Counted from the stretch's first letter, positions 1 through 8,312 are shown. The stretch is DNA of 64,000 bases from an uncultured Ruminococcus sp. (GCF_934476685.1 NZ_CAKSNX010000005.1:1-64000), one strand, 5' to 3'. A program made the numbers and translations. Notes: generated by a model not told the origin, from the letters alone.

Positions 1-311
1 AGTTCAGCATAGGTATAGTTTTCGAGGTCGGCATAGGTCGTATCACCGTGTCCGTAGTCTGCTAGATAGAGATACAGCTCATATCTTCCGCCGAGATAGT
101 CGGTGTCCGAGCCGCTTATGGTCATATCCCAAGACTGCGAGCATACCGCCCCAAGCTCTATATCATCAGACAGGCTTGTAGACTGCGCTGTGCTTGACGC
201 TGAAATTATCTTTTCACCTGTTATGACGCTGTCAGCGCTCTCCAGCCACAGGCGAAATGTGCGGCAGTAGGATTCTATGCGGTCGGAAACCGCTGTGCTT
301 GTGTTGTACAT
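1..311 (-). CDS. Phage tail-region protein, partial (C-terminus off window)
   Basis: An open frame begins with ATG at 311 (MYNTSTAVSDRIES...) behind a purine-rich GGGGGGCGG site and runs off the left edge, giving 103 codons. It follows the tape measure and a 120-residue tail protein in the same direction, so it is probably a distal-tail or tail-associated structural protein. No family was recognised from the visible part. The repeated Tyr/Asp/Gly pattern near the edge (YLGGRYELYLYLADYG) fits a beta-rich structural protein, which is inference. Gap to the upstream gene is 12 bases. Confidence 0.6.
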   Translation of the reverse strand, partial: MYNTSTAVSDRIESYCRTFRLWLESADSVITGEKIISASSTAQSTSLSDDIELGAVCSQSWDMTISGSDTDYLGGRYELYLYLADYGHGDTTYADLENYTYAE

Positions 312-323
312 CGTACCGCCCCC

Positions 324-686
324 CTATACTTCAATGAGGTTTACAGCTATCCCCTTGCACAGCCGTCTGTTTTCCGTCCACCCCCACACTTCATATGTGG
401 GGTCGCCTGCGTACACCGTATAAGTCTTTTCGGCAAAGGTTTCATCGGGTATGGTAACGTCGAAAAACGACCTGTCAATATTTGATATGAAACTGTTTAT
501 CTGCGCTGTCTGTTCCCCCGTCAGACCGAACCATTTCAATGTAATGGTCTTTTTTATTCCGATAAGATCACCCACCAGCCGACAGTCAGCGGATCTCCCC
601 GTATTGCTCGACCATATCTTGTTGTTCGTAAAGCTGACCTCGGAAGGCGCAGGCATTTCAACACCATCAAATTCAAGTTTTCCCAT
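324..686 (-). CDS. Small phage tail protein (120 aa)
   Basis: A 120-residue protein starting MGKLEFDGVEMPAPSE, encoded directly after the tape-measure gene with a 12-base gap. The position and the beta-rich, Trp/Thr-containing sequence suit a distal-tail or baseplate-hub type component, but no catalytic motif or named domain was recognised. It is read in the same orientation as the whole morphogenesis operon and is probably translated from the same late transcript. The assignment as a tail protein rests mainly on gene order in siphovirus genomes. Confidence 0.65.
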   Translation of the reverse strand: MGKLEFDGVEMPAPSEVSFTNNKIWSSNTGRSADCRLVGDLIGIKKTITLKWFGLTGEQTAQINSFISNIDRSFFDVTIPDETFAEKTYTVYAGDPTYEVWGWTENRRLCKGIAVNLIEV

Positions 687-698
687 TATCCGCCCTCC

Positions 699-3548
699 TT
701 ACGTTCTTATCGGCGACCTGCCATTACGTCTTGTGTAGTCGTTTATGTTCTCTATGACCTTGTCGGATACTACCCTGCTGTCCAGTTTAAGCTCTATGCT
801 TATGCTTGTATTTTTACCGCTGCGATCACCGCTTGCCATAAGTGCATTATAGAACGAGCTTTCCACCGCAGCCGCAATAGCGTCTGTGATCTGATCGTTA
901 TTTGCAACGGCGGTCTTTGTTCCTATCCTGCCCACCATTTCAGGACCTTTCTCCCTTGCCACAAAGACCTCGCCGTAGTCGGGCAAGCCGCCGTCTGCAT
1001 AGCCGTTCATATCAGCAAGATATTCTCCGAATCCGCTCCAGAACCCGAACCAGCCGCCTTTTTCATTATAAACATCTGCTATATCCGAGGCTGACACACC
1101 TGAGTTCAGCCCATCTACCGCACTCTGACCGAGATCATAGAAAAAGTTAAACCAGCCGCTGAAAGTTTCTCCCAGACCGCCAACAAGTGCAGAAAAGCCT
1201 TCCGATATCTTTCCTGCCGCCCATGACACGCCGTCATATACCTCTGCTCCCCTGTCCTGCCAGAATTCGTTCCACGCATGATAACCTGTCTTTATATCGT
1301 CCCAGCGGTCGATGAACCAGTTTTTCACGTCCGTACTTTTTTCGCTGAGAACGTCAAATAATTTTGCGCCTTTGTCCTCCCAGAATTCGTTCCAGTTTCC
1401 ACCGACACGTTCCCAGAAGCTTGTCCAGCCTGAACCGAAAAGCTTTTCAACTCCCCCTTCTGCGGTTTCGATCAGCGGATACCATTCGCCGCTTTCAATG
1501 CCCTCATACATCGCTTCGCCCACATCGGACCAGTAGTCGCTCCAGTTGTCACCGAATACAAGGCGGACTGCTGCGTCTGCGTCATTGAGCAAGGGCTGCC
1601 AGTTGCCGTTCTCTATCCCCTCATACATATCCTCGCCGACACGCTCCCAGAAGCTTGTCCATTTTGTCCCGAAGAGCTGTTCCACAACACCCTCCGCCTT
1701 TTCAAGACCTTCCACAAAACTGTCGCTGAACACACTCATTTTCAGCGTTGCTCCCTTTGCCGCCTTGTTCTGAAGATCGGATATGTCACCGCTGAGTCCT
1801 TCGAGATCATCTGCGAACAGGTCAAGGTCATTGAGATCCTGATCCGATATGAGGTTTCCCAGCAGGGAATTTCCGCTGCCCAAGGTGGTTATCTCATCAA
1901 AAGAGGCAAGCTCGCCCGTTATTTCCGAAAGGTCGTCAAGCTGATCTGATACGCCGCTCAGACTTTCCTGTGCCGATGATGATACATCTGACACGGAATC
2001 AAGATCATTACCAAGCGCAGCCACACCATCAGCCGCCTTTTGCGCAGAAGTATCTATACTATCTATCCCGCCGTCATTTCCGAGGGAAGTAATAAGCGCT
2101 ATCGCACCTGCCGCAAGAGCTATCCAGCCGAAAGCTGATCTCATTACCGCTCCCAGCGTCACGGTCTGAGGAATGAGCAGAGCCTGTACAGCGTGAAGAG
2201 CCGTTTTTGCAACAGTAAGTCCCTTTATGCTGACCGTAAGCACAGGTATAGCCGCCGCTGACAGCAGGCATATTTTCAGAAACGTTTTTGATATGGGGTT
2301 AAGGCTGTCATACCACATCGCAGCCTGCGCTGCTTTGTCCGCTAAACTCGTCATAACCGGAACAGCCGCCTTTACCCCTGCCGTCAGCATTGGCAGAGCA
2401 GTCTGCACAAAAGGCAGAAAAGCCGTACCCATTTCCAGCCTTGCTTTCTGCACCTCATTTTGCAGCAGTCTGAACTGGTTCGCAGGGCTGTCTATGGTTC
2501 TGGCAAGATCTCCTTGTGCTGTTGAGGTCTGTTTCATTATGGCTATGTATCTGCCCAGCAGTTTCTGCTGATTGGTAAGCTCCGAGCCTGTCTGTGCTAT
2601 GCCGTACTGATAAGCATACTGCTTAACGGTATTTTCGTCCACCAGTATGCCGAGAGCTTTCAGCGGTTCTGTTTCTCCCGTAATGCCGCTGCGCAGCTTT
2701 GTAAAAGCTTCCTCGCTGTCGATATTATAAAAGCTCGCCATATCCTCTGAAAGTTCCGTAAGGCTGGTCGAAAGTTCATAAGCCTGTTCGTCCGCAAGTC
2801 CCATGGACTTAGTCATGGTGTACAGTATACCTGTGTTTTTGCGCAGTGACACCGCATTTAGTCCAAGACTTTCCGAAAGTTCCTCTGACCATTTCTGTGC
2901 CTTGTCCGCATATGCTCCAAGAGAGGTCAAAAAAAGGCTGTCGCTTTCAACAGCGTCCATAGCGGCTGAAATACTGTCACTCAGAAATCTTCCTATGCCG
3001 AGAGCGGCAACTCCTGCGGATATCTTTTTAAATGAGGATATCACCGTATCAGAAGCCTGTTCCGCACCTTTGCCGAGGTCGTTCAGAGATCTTTTGGTAT
3101 CATCATTATTCTTCTTTAAGCTCTTTGCTGTTTTGGAAGAACTTTCAGTAACATTCTGTGACGCTTTTTCAGTTTTCGCCGTTATCTTATCAGCAGCTGA
3201 AACAACGTCAGACGTTATCTGCGCTGCACGTTTTGAAACGATCTGAGAGGCTTGTTCTGCCTTTTCGGAAACTTCATTATGAATGACCGTCCAAGCTTTT
3301 TTCATGCTTTCTCTTTGATCCATTCCCTGCTCACGAAAGACAGCAGCTATGGCGGCAGCTTTTGAACGGCAATTTCTTTCAGTGTCGGCAAGTATCTCAT
3401 CTATACGTTTCTGTGATTTTGATATCTGTGCAGAAGCTTCCTCTGCCTTACTTCCGAGATCGTTCAGATCCCCTTTTGCCTGACTGACCTTTTGTTTAAG
3501 ATCATTATTCTGTGCTGAAATTATTATTTTAAGCTCTTCAACAGTCAT
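699..3548 (-). CDS. Tail tape measure protein
   Basis: A 949-residue protein, the largest in the morphogenesis block, placed after the tail chaperone pair as expected for the protein that sets tail length and is ejected with the DNA. The first ~170 residues are Lys/Glu/Ser-rich and coiled-coil-like. Two strongly hydrophobic stretches lie around residues 420-495 (for example FGWIALAAGAIALITSLG). Between about residues 610 and 770 it carries Trp-rich tandem repeats containing SFWERVG..MYEGIE-type units about 47 residues apart. The middle resembles TP901-type tape measures. Its start overlaps the end of the preceding ORF by 4 bases, suggesting translational coupling. Confidence 0.9.
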   Translation of the reverse strand: MTVEELKIIISAQNNDLKQKVSQAKGDLNDLGSKAEEASAQISKSQKRIDEILADTERNCRSKAAAIAAVFREQGMDQRESMKKAWTVIHNEVSEKAEQASQIVSKRAAQITSDVVSAADKITAKTEKASQNVTESSSKTAKSLKKNNDDTKRSLNDLGKGAEQASDTVISSFKKISAGVAALGIGRFLSDSISAAMDAVESDSLFLTSLGAYADKAQKWSEELSESLGLNAVSLRKNTGILYTMTKSMGLADEQAYELSTSLTELSEDMASFYNIDSEEAFTKLRSGITGETEPLKALGILVDENTVKQYAYQYGIAQTGSELTNQQKLLGRYIAIMKQTSTAQGDLARTIDSPANQFRLLQNEVQKARLEMGTAFLPFVQTALPMLTAGVKAAVPVMTSLADKAAQAAMWYDSLNPISKTFLKICLLSAAAIPVLTVSIKGLTVAKTALHAVQALLIPQTVTLGAVMRSAFGWIALAAGAIALITSLGNDGGIDSIDTSAQKAADGVAALGNDLDSVSDVSSSAQESLSGVSDQLDDLSEITGELASFDEITTLGSGNSLLGNLISDQDLNDLDLFADDLEGLSGDISDLQNKAAKGATLKMSVFSDSFVEGLEKAEGVVEQLFGTKWTSFWERVGEDMYEGIENGNWQPLLNDADAAVRLVFGDNWSDYWSDVGEAMYEGIESGEWYPLIETAEGGVEKLFGSGWTSFWERVGGNWNEFWEDKGAKLFDVLSEKSTDVKNWFIDRWDDIKTGYHAWNEFWQDRGAEVYDGVSWAAGKISEGFSALVGGLGETFSGWFNFFYDLGQSAVDGLNSGVSASDIADVYNEKGGWFGFWSGFGEYLADMNGYADGGLPDYGEVFVAREKGPEMVGRIGTKTAVANNDQITDAIAAAVESSFYNALMASGDRSGKNTSISIELKLDSRVVSDKVIENINDYTRRNGRSPIRT

Positions 3549-3805
3549 TTTTCTTCACCCCTTTCATATGCACTTTTTCCTGCTGCACTGACCTGCGCCT
3601 TTATTATTTTCCAGTCCTGAGATATATCCCTCTTCCTTGCTGTAATGGGGTATATCTCCTCTATGTAAGGCATTTCGGAAGGAGCGTGTACAGCGTAGGT
3701 CATAAGCTTTGCGGCGGCATAGTCAAAACGTGCCTTTTCTATAAGCCGCTGTCTTTCGTTTTCGCTTTGTGCCATAATGGTTTCGGATATCTCTTTCAGC
3801 GACAT
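3545..3805 (-). CDS. Tail assembly chaperone, frameshifted C-terminal part (GT-type)
   Basis: An open frame encoding MSLKEISETIMAQSENERQR... that has no good start of its own: the same frame stays open upstream to about 3914 (reading ...GILDKLYPEALKWGIS...) and overlaps the end of the chaperone gene in the -1 frame. The WEMSLKEI junction resembles the T extension of tail chaperones, which is made only when ribosomes shift frame. The extension binds the tape measure during tail assembly in lambda-like phages. Function by position and sequence style; the shift is inferred. Confidence 0.65.
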   Translation of the reverse strand: MSLKEISETIMAQSENERQRLIEKARFDYAAAKLMTYAVHAPSEMPYIEEIYPITARKRDISQDWKIIKAQVSAAGKSAYERGEEK

Positions 3806-3873
3806 CTCCCAGAAATCAAAGCATGATATGCCCCATTTCAGCGCCTCAGGATACAGCTTGTCCAGTATTCCGC

Positions 3874-4230
3874 TTACAGTCTGTTCTCTGTTGTTTCGGG
3901 AATTTCCTTTTGGGTCGGAACTTCCCTCTTCATAAAACCCGAACAGCGGTAGACCTCCATAAATATATCCGCAAGCTCGTCCTGTCCGTGACCTTCGTCT
4001 ATAAATCTGTCGTACAGCTCCATTGCTTCATCAAAGTCTGTACCATGATGAAATCTCTGCAAAGCCGCCCAGAGGATAGTCACCTGAACATTCACGCTGT
4101 CTATCCTGCTCCATGCTCTGGCAAGAGAGCTGCCCAGCTTTTTTTCAGCCTCCACCGCAGCCGCAGCCGATATTTTCAGCCTGTACGTTTCCGAACCGAC
4201 CGTCATAACTGCAAAAGGTGTATTTATCAT
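3874..4230 (-). CDS. Tail assembly chaperone (G-type)
   Basis: A 118-residue protein (MINTPFAVMTVGSETYRLKI...) between the tail-tube gene and the tape measure, the invariant place of the tail assembly chaperone. It has an N-terminal beta segment followed by an acidic helical part (FDEAMELYDRFIDEGHGQDELADIFMEV). Its last codons, around 3908-3914, contain a CCCAAAA stretch, and the -1 frame stays open into the next ORF. It should be made alone and as a longer frameshift product. The start is behind GGAGGGATAAATT. Confidence 0.75.
   Translation of the reverse strand: MINTPFAVMTVGSETYRLKISAAAAVEAEKKLGSSLARAWSRIDSVNVQVTILWAALQRFHHGTDFDEAMELYDRFIDEGHGQDELADIFMEVYRCSGFMKREVPTQKEIPETTENRL
3908..3914 (-). 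promoter_or_regulatory. Candidate -1 frameshift site in tail chaperone
   Basis: On the minus strand the bases read CCCAAAA inside the codons ACC CAA AAG. The downstream frame is exactly -1 from the chaperone frame and is open from here through the chaperone stop codon at 3874. The phase of the heptamer is not ideal: tandem slippage would need re-pairing of CAA on CCA, so a single-tRNA slip on AAAAG, or another site before 3874, is also possible. Confidence 0.4.
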
Positions 4231-4249
4231 AATTTATCCCTCCGAAATA

Positions 4250-4690
4250 TTATTCAAAACTTTCTTCCATTTCCGATTCAACAGTAGTCGTGAGGGTGAA
4301 TTTAAGTGCCTCCGCTACTCCTGCTCCTGTACGCTTTACGGAAACTCCGCCTTTCCAGCGGTTATAAGAGCCGTCAGGATAAGTGAGTTTGAACCAAAGG
4401 GACTTGCCGCCGCTCTGAGCTGTTTTGAGATACTTGTATGTTTCAAGCACATCTGTTTCGGAAGCGTCGTCAGCGCTTTCCCTGTTGTAGTAAAAATTGA
4501 ACTGAAGAGAACCGTAATCCGCAAGTTTGCTGTCTATTGTCCTCTTGTTCTTGTCATTAAAGTTTGTTACATCGAGCTTATCCGTATCTCCGCCCATATC
4601 GGGGAACTGATAAAAACCGTAAAGCTTCTTGAAAGTTCCTTCCTTTGTTTCGCTTGCACAAAGTGCTGTACCCTGTGAACTGTATTCCAT
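4250..4690 (-). CDS. Major tail tube protein
   Basis: About 146 residues from ATG at 4690 (MEYSSQGTALCASETKEGTF...), chosen because AAAGGAG lies 9 bases upstream and it clears the previous stop at 4695. The longer 160-residue reading would overlap that gene. Contents fit a tail tube protein: short beta-rich sequence with GDTDKLDVTNFNDK and LWFKLTYPDGS. It sits between the tail terminator-like gene and the chaperone, as in other siphophages. It would form the stacked rings of the non-contractile tail. Confidence 0.8.
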   Translation of the reverse strand: MEYSSQGTALCASETKEGTFKKLYGFYQFPDMGGDTDKLDVTNFNDKNKRTIDSKLADYGSLQFNFYYNRESADDASETDVLETYKYLKTAQSGGKSLWFKLTYPDGSYNRWKGGVSVKRTGAGVAEALKFTLTTTVESEMEESFE

Positions 4691-4694
4691 GATC

Positions 4695-5063
4695 CTAACT
4701 CCTTTCATATACGGCGAGAGTTTTTTCGTCAACTACGCCGGTGAATGTCATTGTCTTTCTGTGCAGGCTGTCCTCTTCAATACCTGCTGCGCTTAGCCTG
4801 CGAAAACCCGCTTTTATCATCAGTGCAGATATCATGCAGGCTGTTTCCTCACACCGCTGCCTTGTGGGGCTGTTATCCCATATATCGAGCTGCACTGTGA
4901 GCTGTGAAAATCTTTCTTCTCCGTCAAGCACCACCGCAGAATTATCGGATATCTCCGTTACCGTTGTAATCGGAAATTCCGGCGAGCCTTTCGGAAACCC
5001 TATCTCCACGTTCTTACAGGCAGATGATATGACCTTGCGTATCCGAGGATATATGTCATGCAT
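4695..5063 (-). CDS. Tail terminator-like protein (122 aa)
   Basis: 122 residues, MHDIYPRIRKVISSACKNVEIGF..., with a central QLDIWDNSP segment. This small alpha/beta protein between the HK97-gp10-like gene and the tail tube is placed like the tail terminator, which caps the tube and joins it to the head connector. Start abuts the stop of the upstream gene (5064), so translation is coupled. The family is inferred from order and general appearance. Confidence 0.65.
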   Translation of the reverse strand: MHDIYPRIRKVISSACKNVEIGFPKGSPEFPITTVTEISDNSAVVLDGEERFSQLTVQLDIWDNSPTRQRCEETACMISALMIKAGFRRLSAAGIEEDSLHRKTMTFTGVVDEKTLAVYERS

Positions 5064-5495
5064 TTACCTATCTTCCCCTTCTTTTATAATGCGGCTGAAT
5101 ATTTCCGCCGCCTGTCTTGCACCTTCCTCTGCCGCAGGGCGCATAAAAGGACGGGGCATCATACCATGTGAGGTATGATACTTTCCGTCCGTACCTTTAT
5201 ATACCCAGCTTTCCTTTGTGGTGTGGGCGACCTCTTTATCACCCTTTGTGCCTGTTCCGTATTCGTTGAAAATGGCATGATCTGAATTTGTGTACACCTC
5301 TGCGGTATGCCCCTCTGCAATGTTCAGCTTTATACTGCGGCGGAGATCGCCTGTGTCAACGGGAGCGAGAAGCTTTGCCTGCCCCTGTATCAAAGCGGCT
5401 GTCTTTGCCACACCACTGTCTACGATCTTATCAGAAACCATTCCGTCGAGCCGTTTTATGATATCATCAAGACCTTTTACAGACACTGTTTTCAT
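5064..5495 (-). CDS. HK97 gp10-like tail/head-neck protein
   Basis: 143 residues beginning MKTVSVKGLDDIIKRLDGM, with LLAPVDTGDLRRSI about a third of the way in and FNEYGTGTKG later. The VDTGxLRxS and YGT motifs are the hallmark of the HK97 gp10 family of neck or tail-completion proteins. The C-terminal PRPFMRPAAEEGAR segment is also typical. It lies between the head closure-type gene and the tail terminator-like gene, in the usual connector order. Confidence 0.85.
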   Translation of the reverse strand: MKTVSVKGLDDIIKRLDGMVSDKIVDSGVAKTAALIQGQAKLLAPVDTGDLRRSIKLNIAEGHTAEVYTNSDHAIFNEYGTGTKGDKEVAHTTKESWVYKGTDGKYHTSHGMMPRPFMRPAAEEGARQAAEIFSRIIKEGEDR

Positions 5496-5499
5496 AGTG

Positions 5500-5817
5500 T
5501 TACGCCCCCTCCAGTTCGCCTGTTACAAGGATGTGTGAAGAGTATTCCGCTATGGATATTATCCTGTACTGCCTGCCGTTTTCATCTCTGAATCCGTCGC
5601 CATTGCTGAATAACAGCATTGCTTTATCTTTCAGTACTGTCAGTTGTATCATATTCCTTACTCTTTCACCGTAAAGCTCTGCGGAAAGGCTGTCGGAAAC
5701 AGGTTTTACCGCTGCGCTGAATTTCCCCGCAAAGCGTTTTTCTATTGCCGTGCCAACATATCCGCTGTCAGCTTTTTCATACCTGTAAAGTTCAAAGCTG
5801 TGCAGATCAGCTCTCAT
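5500..5817 (-). CDS. Head closure / head-tail joining protein (SPP1 gp16-like)
   Basis: About 105 residues from the ATG at 5817 (MRADLHSFELYRYEK...); an earlier in-frame start at 5835 would overlap the upstream gene further. The sequence ends ENGRQYRIISIAEYSSHILVTGELE, the beta hairpin style seen in head-tail joining proteins. It follows the gp6-like connector and precedes the gp10-like gene. It would close the portal channel after DNA packaging. Assignment rests on order plus weak sequence resemblance. Confidence 0.65.
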   Translation of the reverse strand: MRADLHSFELYRYEKADSGYVGTAIEKRFAGKFSAAVKPVSDSLSAELYGERVRNMIQLTVLKDKAMLLFSNGDGFRDENGRQYRIISIAEYSSHILVTGELEGA

Positions 5818-6124
5818 CAAACGCATAGACCGCACCAGCCTTTCTCGGATAATTTTTCAGTCTGGATCTGATATCATCCGGCAGTCCGTCAATAAAGCTC
5901 CGTGAAACAGAGCCTTCGGAGCGTGAGCTTTCGCCCCACGCCCCCTCTCTTTCAAACATTATGACCGCAAGCTGCACCTGTGCGCTTACCAGCCTTTCGG
6001 GCAGCTCGTCACGTCCTATCTCATCAAGAATAATGTCCTTTGCCGCTTCAAGAAGATATTCCATTTTCTCTTCCGACAGCACATCAGCGCCAAGAGCCGC
6101 CTCCAGCGCACGTTCAGCATTCAT
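5807..6124 (-). CDS. Head-tail connector (gp6/gp15-like)
   Basis: 105 residues, MNAERALEAALGADVLSEEKMEYLLEA..., mostly helical, with a long helix containing RLVSAQVQLAVIMFEREG, as in the phage gp6-like head-tail connector family. It comes directly after the major capsid gene. It would form the ring between the portal and the head closure protein. Its 3' end overlaps the next gene by about 11 bases. Confidence 0.75.
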   Translation of the reverse strand: MNAERALEAALGADVLSEEKMEYLLEAAKDIILDEIGRDELPERLVSAQVQLAVIMFEREGAWGESSRSEGSVSRSFIDGLPDDIRSRLKNYPRKAGAVYAFDES

Positions 6125-6140
6125 CTTTTATCCTCCCATA

Positions 6141-7139
6141 TCAGCCTGTCGTCTTAGGCAGTATCTTTATGCCTTTAAGCACTCCTGCCTTTTTGGTATT
6201 TTTAAGCGCAACGCCTGCCACAAGCTCCACATCGCCTTTCTTGACTGTCCCCGGAGCGTTAAGGTCAGGCATATATGATGTTATGACCTTATTTCCCGTC
6301 GGCGAGATACCGCAGAAAGCGTCTGTGCCGATGGTTACTGCATATATGGCAGATGTGCCGTAATCGGTCGATGACGGTTTGCTGGTTTCAACGATATCCA
6401 CCGTATTTGTGCCGTCAAAATACTGACCGCAGTCCATAAGCGGGATACCGTTATATGTTTCGACAGTCCTGCCGAAATCGTCTTTTGTGCGGTCATAATA
6501 GCCTGCCCTTCTGGCGCAGGAACGCAGCTTTGTAAGCACCTTATTGTTCATGAGCAGCAGCGAAGGCTTTCCGTCAAGCAGCGAGATAAAACTGTCAAGC
6601 TCATCGAGGAAAGCATTGTAGTTCTGATCTGTAAGGGCGGAAGTGGAAAGGTCGGTTTCCGAAGTGATCTCTGTATCTGCACCGCTGAGCAGCTTTTTCA
6701 GTCCGTCAAAAGTCCCCGTCACATAACCTGTTCCGCTTGCCGCAGACGTTCCGTTCACAGCAGCGTTTGTGAAATAATTTGCGGTAGCCTTTATCTTCTG
6801 CTCCGCCTGAAAAGCAAGCTCGTCTACCGCTCCGCTCGTTCCTGCGATAACTCTGTCCACCTCAAAAGAACCGCCCATGATACAAGCCTTTGTGGTCTTT
6901 TCCACACGCTTTGCCTCTCCTGCGGTGTACTCACTGTTTATAGTTCTCACGTTGGCTGTTGACGGTGTTTTAAGCTGCATATATCCGTAACTAAGGGTAG
7001 AGCCGCCTGTGCCAGGCGATATCGCATTATCGAAAACGAGCATATCCAGCAGCAGGCTTGAACGTCTGAATGTGTCAATGACCTGCTGATCTACCTTATC
7101 TGACATACCGATCTTTGCTTCTGCAAGTGTAATAGCCAT
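6141..7139 (-). CDS. Major capsid protein
   Basis: 332 residues starting MAITLAEAKIGMSDKVDQQV, with LLDMLVFDNAISPGTGGSTL and later DFGRTVETYNGIPLMDCGQYF, a pattern of the HK97-fold major capsid family in Clostridial siphophages. It follows the scaffold gene with a good AGGAGG site at about 7148-7153. No protease-cleavable delta domain is visible, consistent with a separate scaffold. About 415 copies per T=7 shell is general knowledge for this class, not measured here. Confidence 0.9.
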   Translation of the reverse strand: MAITLAEAKIGMSDKVDQQVIDTFRRSSLLLDMLVFDNAISPGTGGSTLSYGYMQLKTPSTANVRTINSEYTAGEAKRVEKTTKACIMGGSFEVDRVIAGTSGAVDELAFQAEQKIKATANYFTNAAVNGTSAASGTGYVTGTFDGLKKLLSGADTEITSETDLSTSALTDQNYNAFLDELDSFISLLDGKPSLLLMNNKVLTKLRSCARRAGYYDRTKDDFGRTVETYNGIPLMDCGQYFDGTNTVDIVETSKPSSTDYGTSAIYAVTIGTDAFCGISPTGNKVITSYMPDLNAPGTVKKGDVELVAGVALKNTKKAGVLKGIKILPKTTG

Positions 7140-7160
7140 AATTTATTCCTCCTAAAAATA

Positions 7161-7763
7161 TCAGTTTCCTGCGTTTCTCATTCTTAATGCCTCGGCAAGG
7201 CTTACAGGTTCGCTCCTGCCGTCCGAGTGAAGATCCTTCGGGAGATCTCCGCCCTTTAATCTTGTATTGACCGCACCCGAAACTGCGGTATTGAACAGCT
7301 TTTCAAAAGCGTCTATATTTGCCTTTGAAGTTTCCGCATTATCCGCTGTAAGATATTTTGCGAAGTCGGCAGACAAGCCTCTCTTCTGAAGTTCAGCGCC
7401 GACGGACACCTCCAGCTGTGAATGTTCAAAATCGGCTCTTTTCTTTTCAAAATCAGCCTTGTCCTTTTCGAGCTGATATTTTTCACGTTCTGCCGCCGTC
7501 ATTTTTTCAAGCTTTTTAGATTCGTCCGCAGCGTCCAGCTGTTCCTTCTGCCATTTTGTCTTTGCATTTTCAAGTGCATTCGACATAGCCTTGTTCCCCA
7601 GAATATCCTCCGCAGTAAACTTGCTGAAAACGTCGTCCAGCGTAAATTCCGCAGCGCCGCCCTCCTGCTTGCTGCCCTGAGCATTAGCTGCGTCAGCACA
7701 GTCCGGTGCCGTACCTTCCTCAGCAAAAAACTGCATTGGTATCCTGATAATGTTTCTGCACAT
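7161..7763 (-). CDS. Capsid scaffold protein (GP20/DUF4355 type)
   Basis: About 200 residues from ATG at 7763, placed behind AGAGGGAGGATCTTT; the longer reading to 7808 has no such site and overlaps a terminator. The start MCRNIIRIPMQFFAEEG carries the MQFFAEE signature that opens many Firmicute phage scaffolds. The middle is a charged coiled coil (about residues 60-145, rich in Glu/Lys/Asp) and the end has DLHSDGRSEPVSLAEALRMRN. It directs capsid assembly and is then lost. The gene lies immediately before the capsid gene. Confidence 0.88.
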   Translation of the reverse strand: MCRNIIRIPMQFFAEEGTAPDCADAANAQGSKQEGGAAEFTLDDVFSKFTAEDILGNKAMSNALENAKTKWQKEQLDAADESKKLEKMTAAEREKYQLEKDKADFEKKRADFEHSQLEVSVGAELQKRGLSADFAKYLTADNAETSKANIDAFEKLFNTAVSGAVNTRLKGGDLPKDLHSDGRSEPVSLAEALRMRNAGN

Positions 7764-7796
7764 AAAGATCCTCCCTCTTTCATGTATAAATGTATA

Positions 7797-7825
7797 TGAA
7801 AAAAGCACCCTTTAAGGTGCTTAGT
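7797..7825 (-). terminator. Intrinsic terminator before scaffold gene
   Basis: The minus strand reads AGCACC-TTAAAG-GGTGCT followed by TTTTTT, a compact hairpin with a U tract, immediately upstream of the scaffold gene. It would end or reduce transcription from the 44-residue gene and the toxin-type module. Confidence 0.7.
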
Positions 7826-7855
7826 TCCGATATTAAAGTGATTTTGGGTATAAAA

Positions 7856-7885
7856 ATACCGCCCGACCTTAGTCAAGCGGTAAAA
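7856..7885 (-). terminator. Second hairpin terminator after 44-aa gene
   Basis: The minus strand forms TACCGC...GCGGTA with an inner GAC/GTC pair set, followed by TTTTTATA. It starts right after the stop codon of the small gene at 7890, so it is the first of two tandem terminators in the gap before the scaffold gene. Confidence 0.55.
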
Positions 7886-7889
7886 TTAT

Positions 7890-8024
7890 TTATGCCGTTT
7901 CTCTTTTCTTTTTTGCTTCGTTCTCAAATTTTTCGAGTTCCTTCTGAAGTTCTTCCTTTGACATATTCTTGATATCATCAGGAATGATAACTCTGTCGTC
8001 AATAAAATATTTCTTTTCGTTCAT
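7890..8024 (-). CDS. Small charged protein, 44 aa
   Basis: Start ATG at 8024 behind AAAGGTG; reads MNEKKYFIDDRVIIPDDIKN, then a Glu/Lys-rich helix ending KKKRETA. No family recognised. It sits between the possible immunity gene (8057) and two tandem terminators, and shares the AT-rich character of the module around it, so it may belong to the toxin-immunity cargo rather than the structural operon. Function unknown. Confidence 0.6.
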   Translation of the reverse strand: MNEKKYFIDDRVIIPDDIKNMSKEELQKELEKFENEAKKKRETA

Positions 8025-8056
8025 TGTGAAGCACCTTTAAATTTGAAAAACTTAAA

Positions 8057-8311
8057 TTACGCAAGATATTTTCTTGTATACTCAGTTTCTTCAAAAGTCA
8101 CTTTGCCATTGTTTACAGTTATTTTTAGAACTATTGGCGCAGGAGTTTCGTCTTTTAACCCGTTTTTTCCTTTTTCGTGGTCGTAATATTGAAGCCAGAT
8201 ATCATTTTTTCCCCAACATTTCGGAAGCTTCTTAGCTTTTTCAAAGTCGAGAGAATTTGCAATACAGTATTCTCTTATTTGATTTTCGTATTGTGAAAAC
8301 AACTTACACAT
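8057..8311 (-). CDS. Unknown 84-aa protein, candidate immunity protein for MuF toxin
   Basis: The start is ATG at 8311, just after the MuF gene stop (8313) and behind AAAAGGAG; the upstream reading to 8383 has no ribosome site. It begins MCKLFSQYENQIREYCIANS and ends VTFEETEYTRKYLA. It is small, soluble and AT-rich compared with capsid genes. No family was recognised. Position immediately 3' of a MuF gene with a variable C-terminal enzyme-like domain is where immunity genes are found in phage MuF polymorphic toxin systems. The immunity role is inference from context. Confidence 0.6.
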   Translation of the reverse strand: MCKLFSQYENQIREYCIANSLDFEKAKKLPKCWGKNDIWLQYYDHEKGKNGLKDETPAPIVLKITVNNGKVTFEETEYTRKYLA

Positions 8312-8312
8312 A

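Noticed and set aside
4250..4732. Longer N-terminus for the tail tube protein (start 4732)
   Set aside because: It would overlap the upstream gene by 38 bases, and AAAGGAG sits correctly before the ATG at 4690.
7890..8024. Shadow ORF at 7499-7876 on the minus strand
   Set aside because: It runs across two terminators and is out of frame with the scaffold gene; it has no ribosome site, while the 44-residue gene next to it does.
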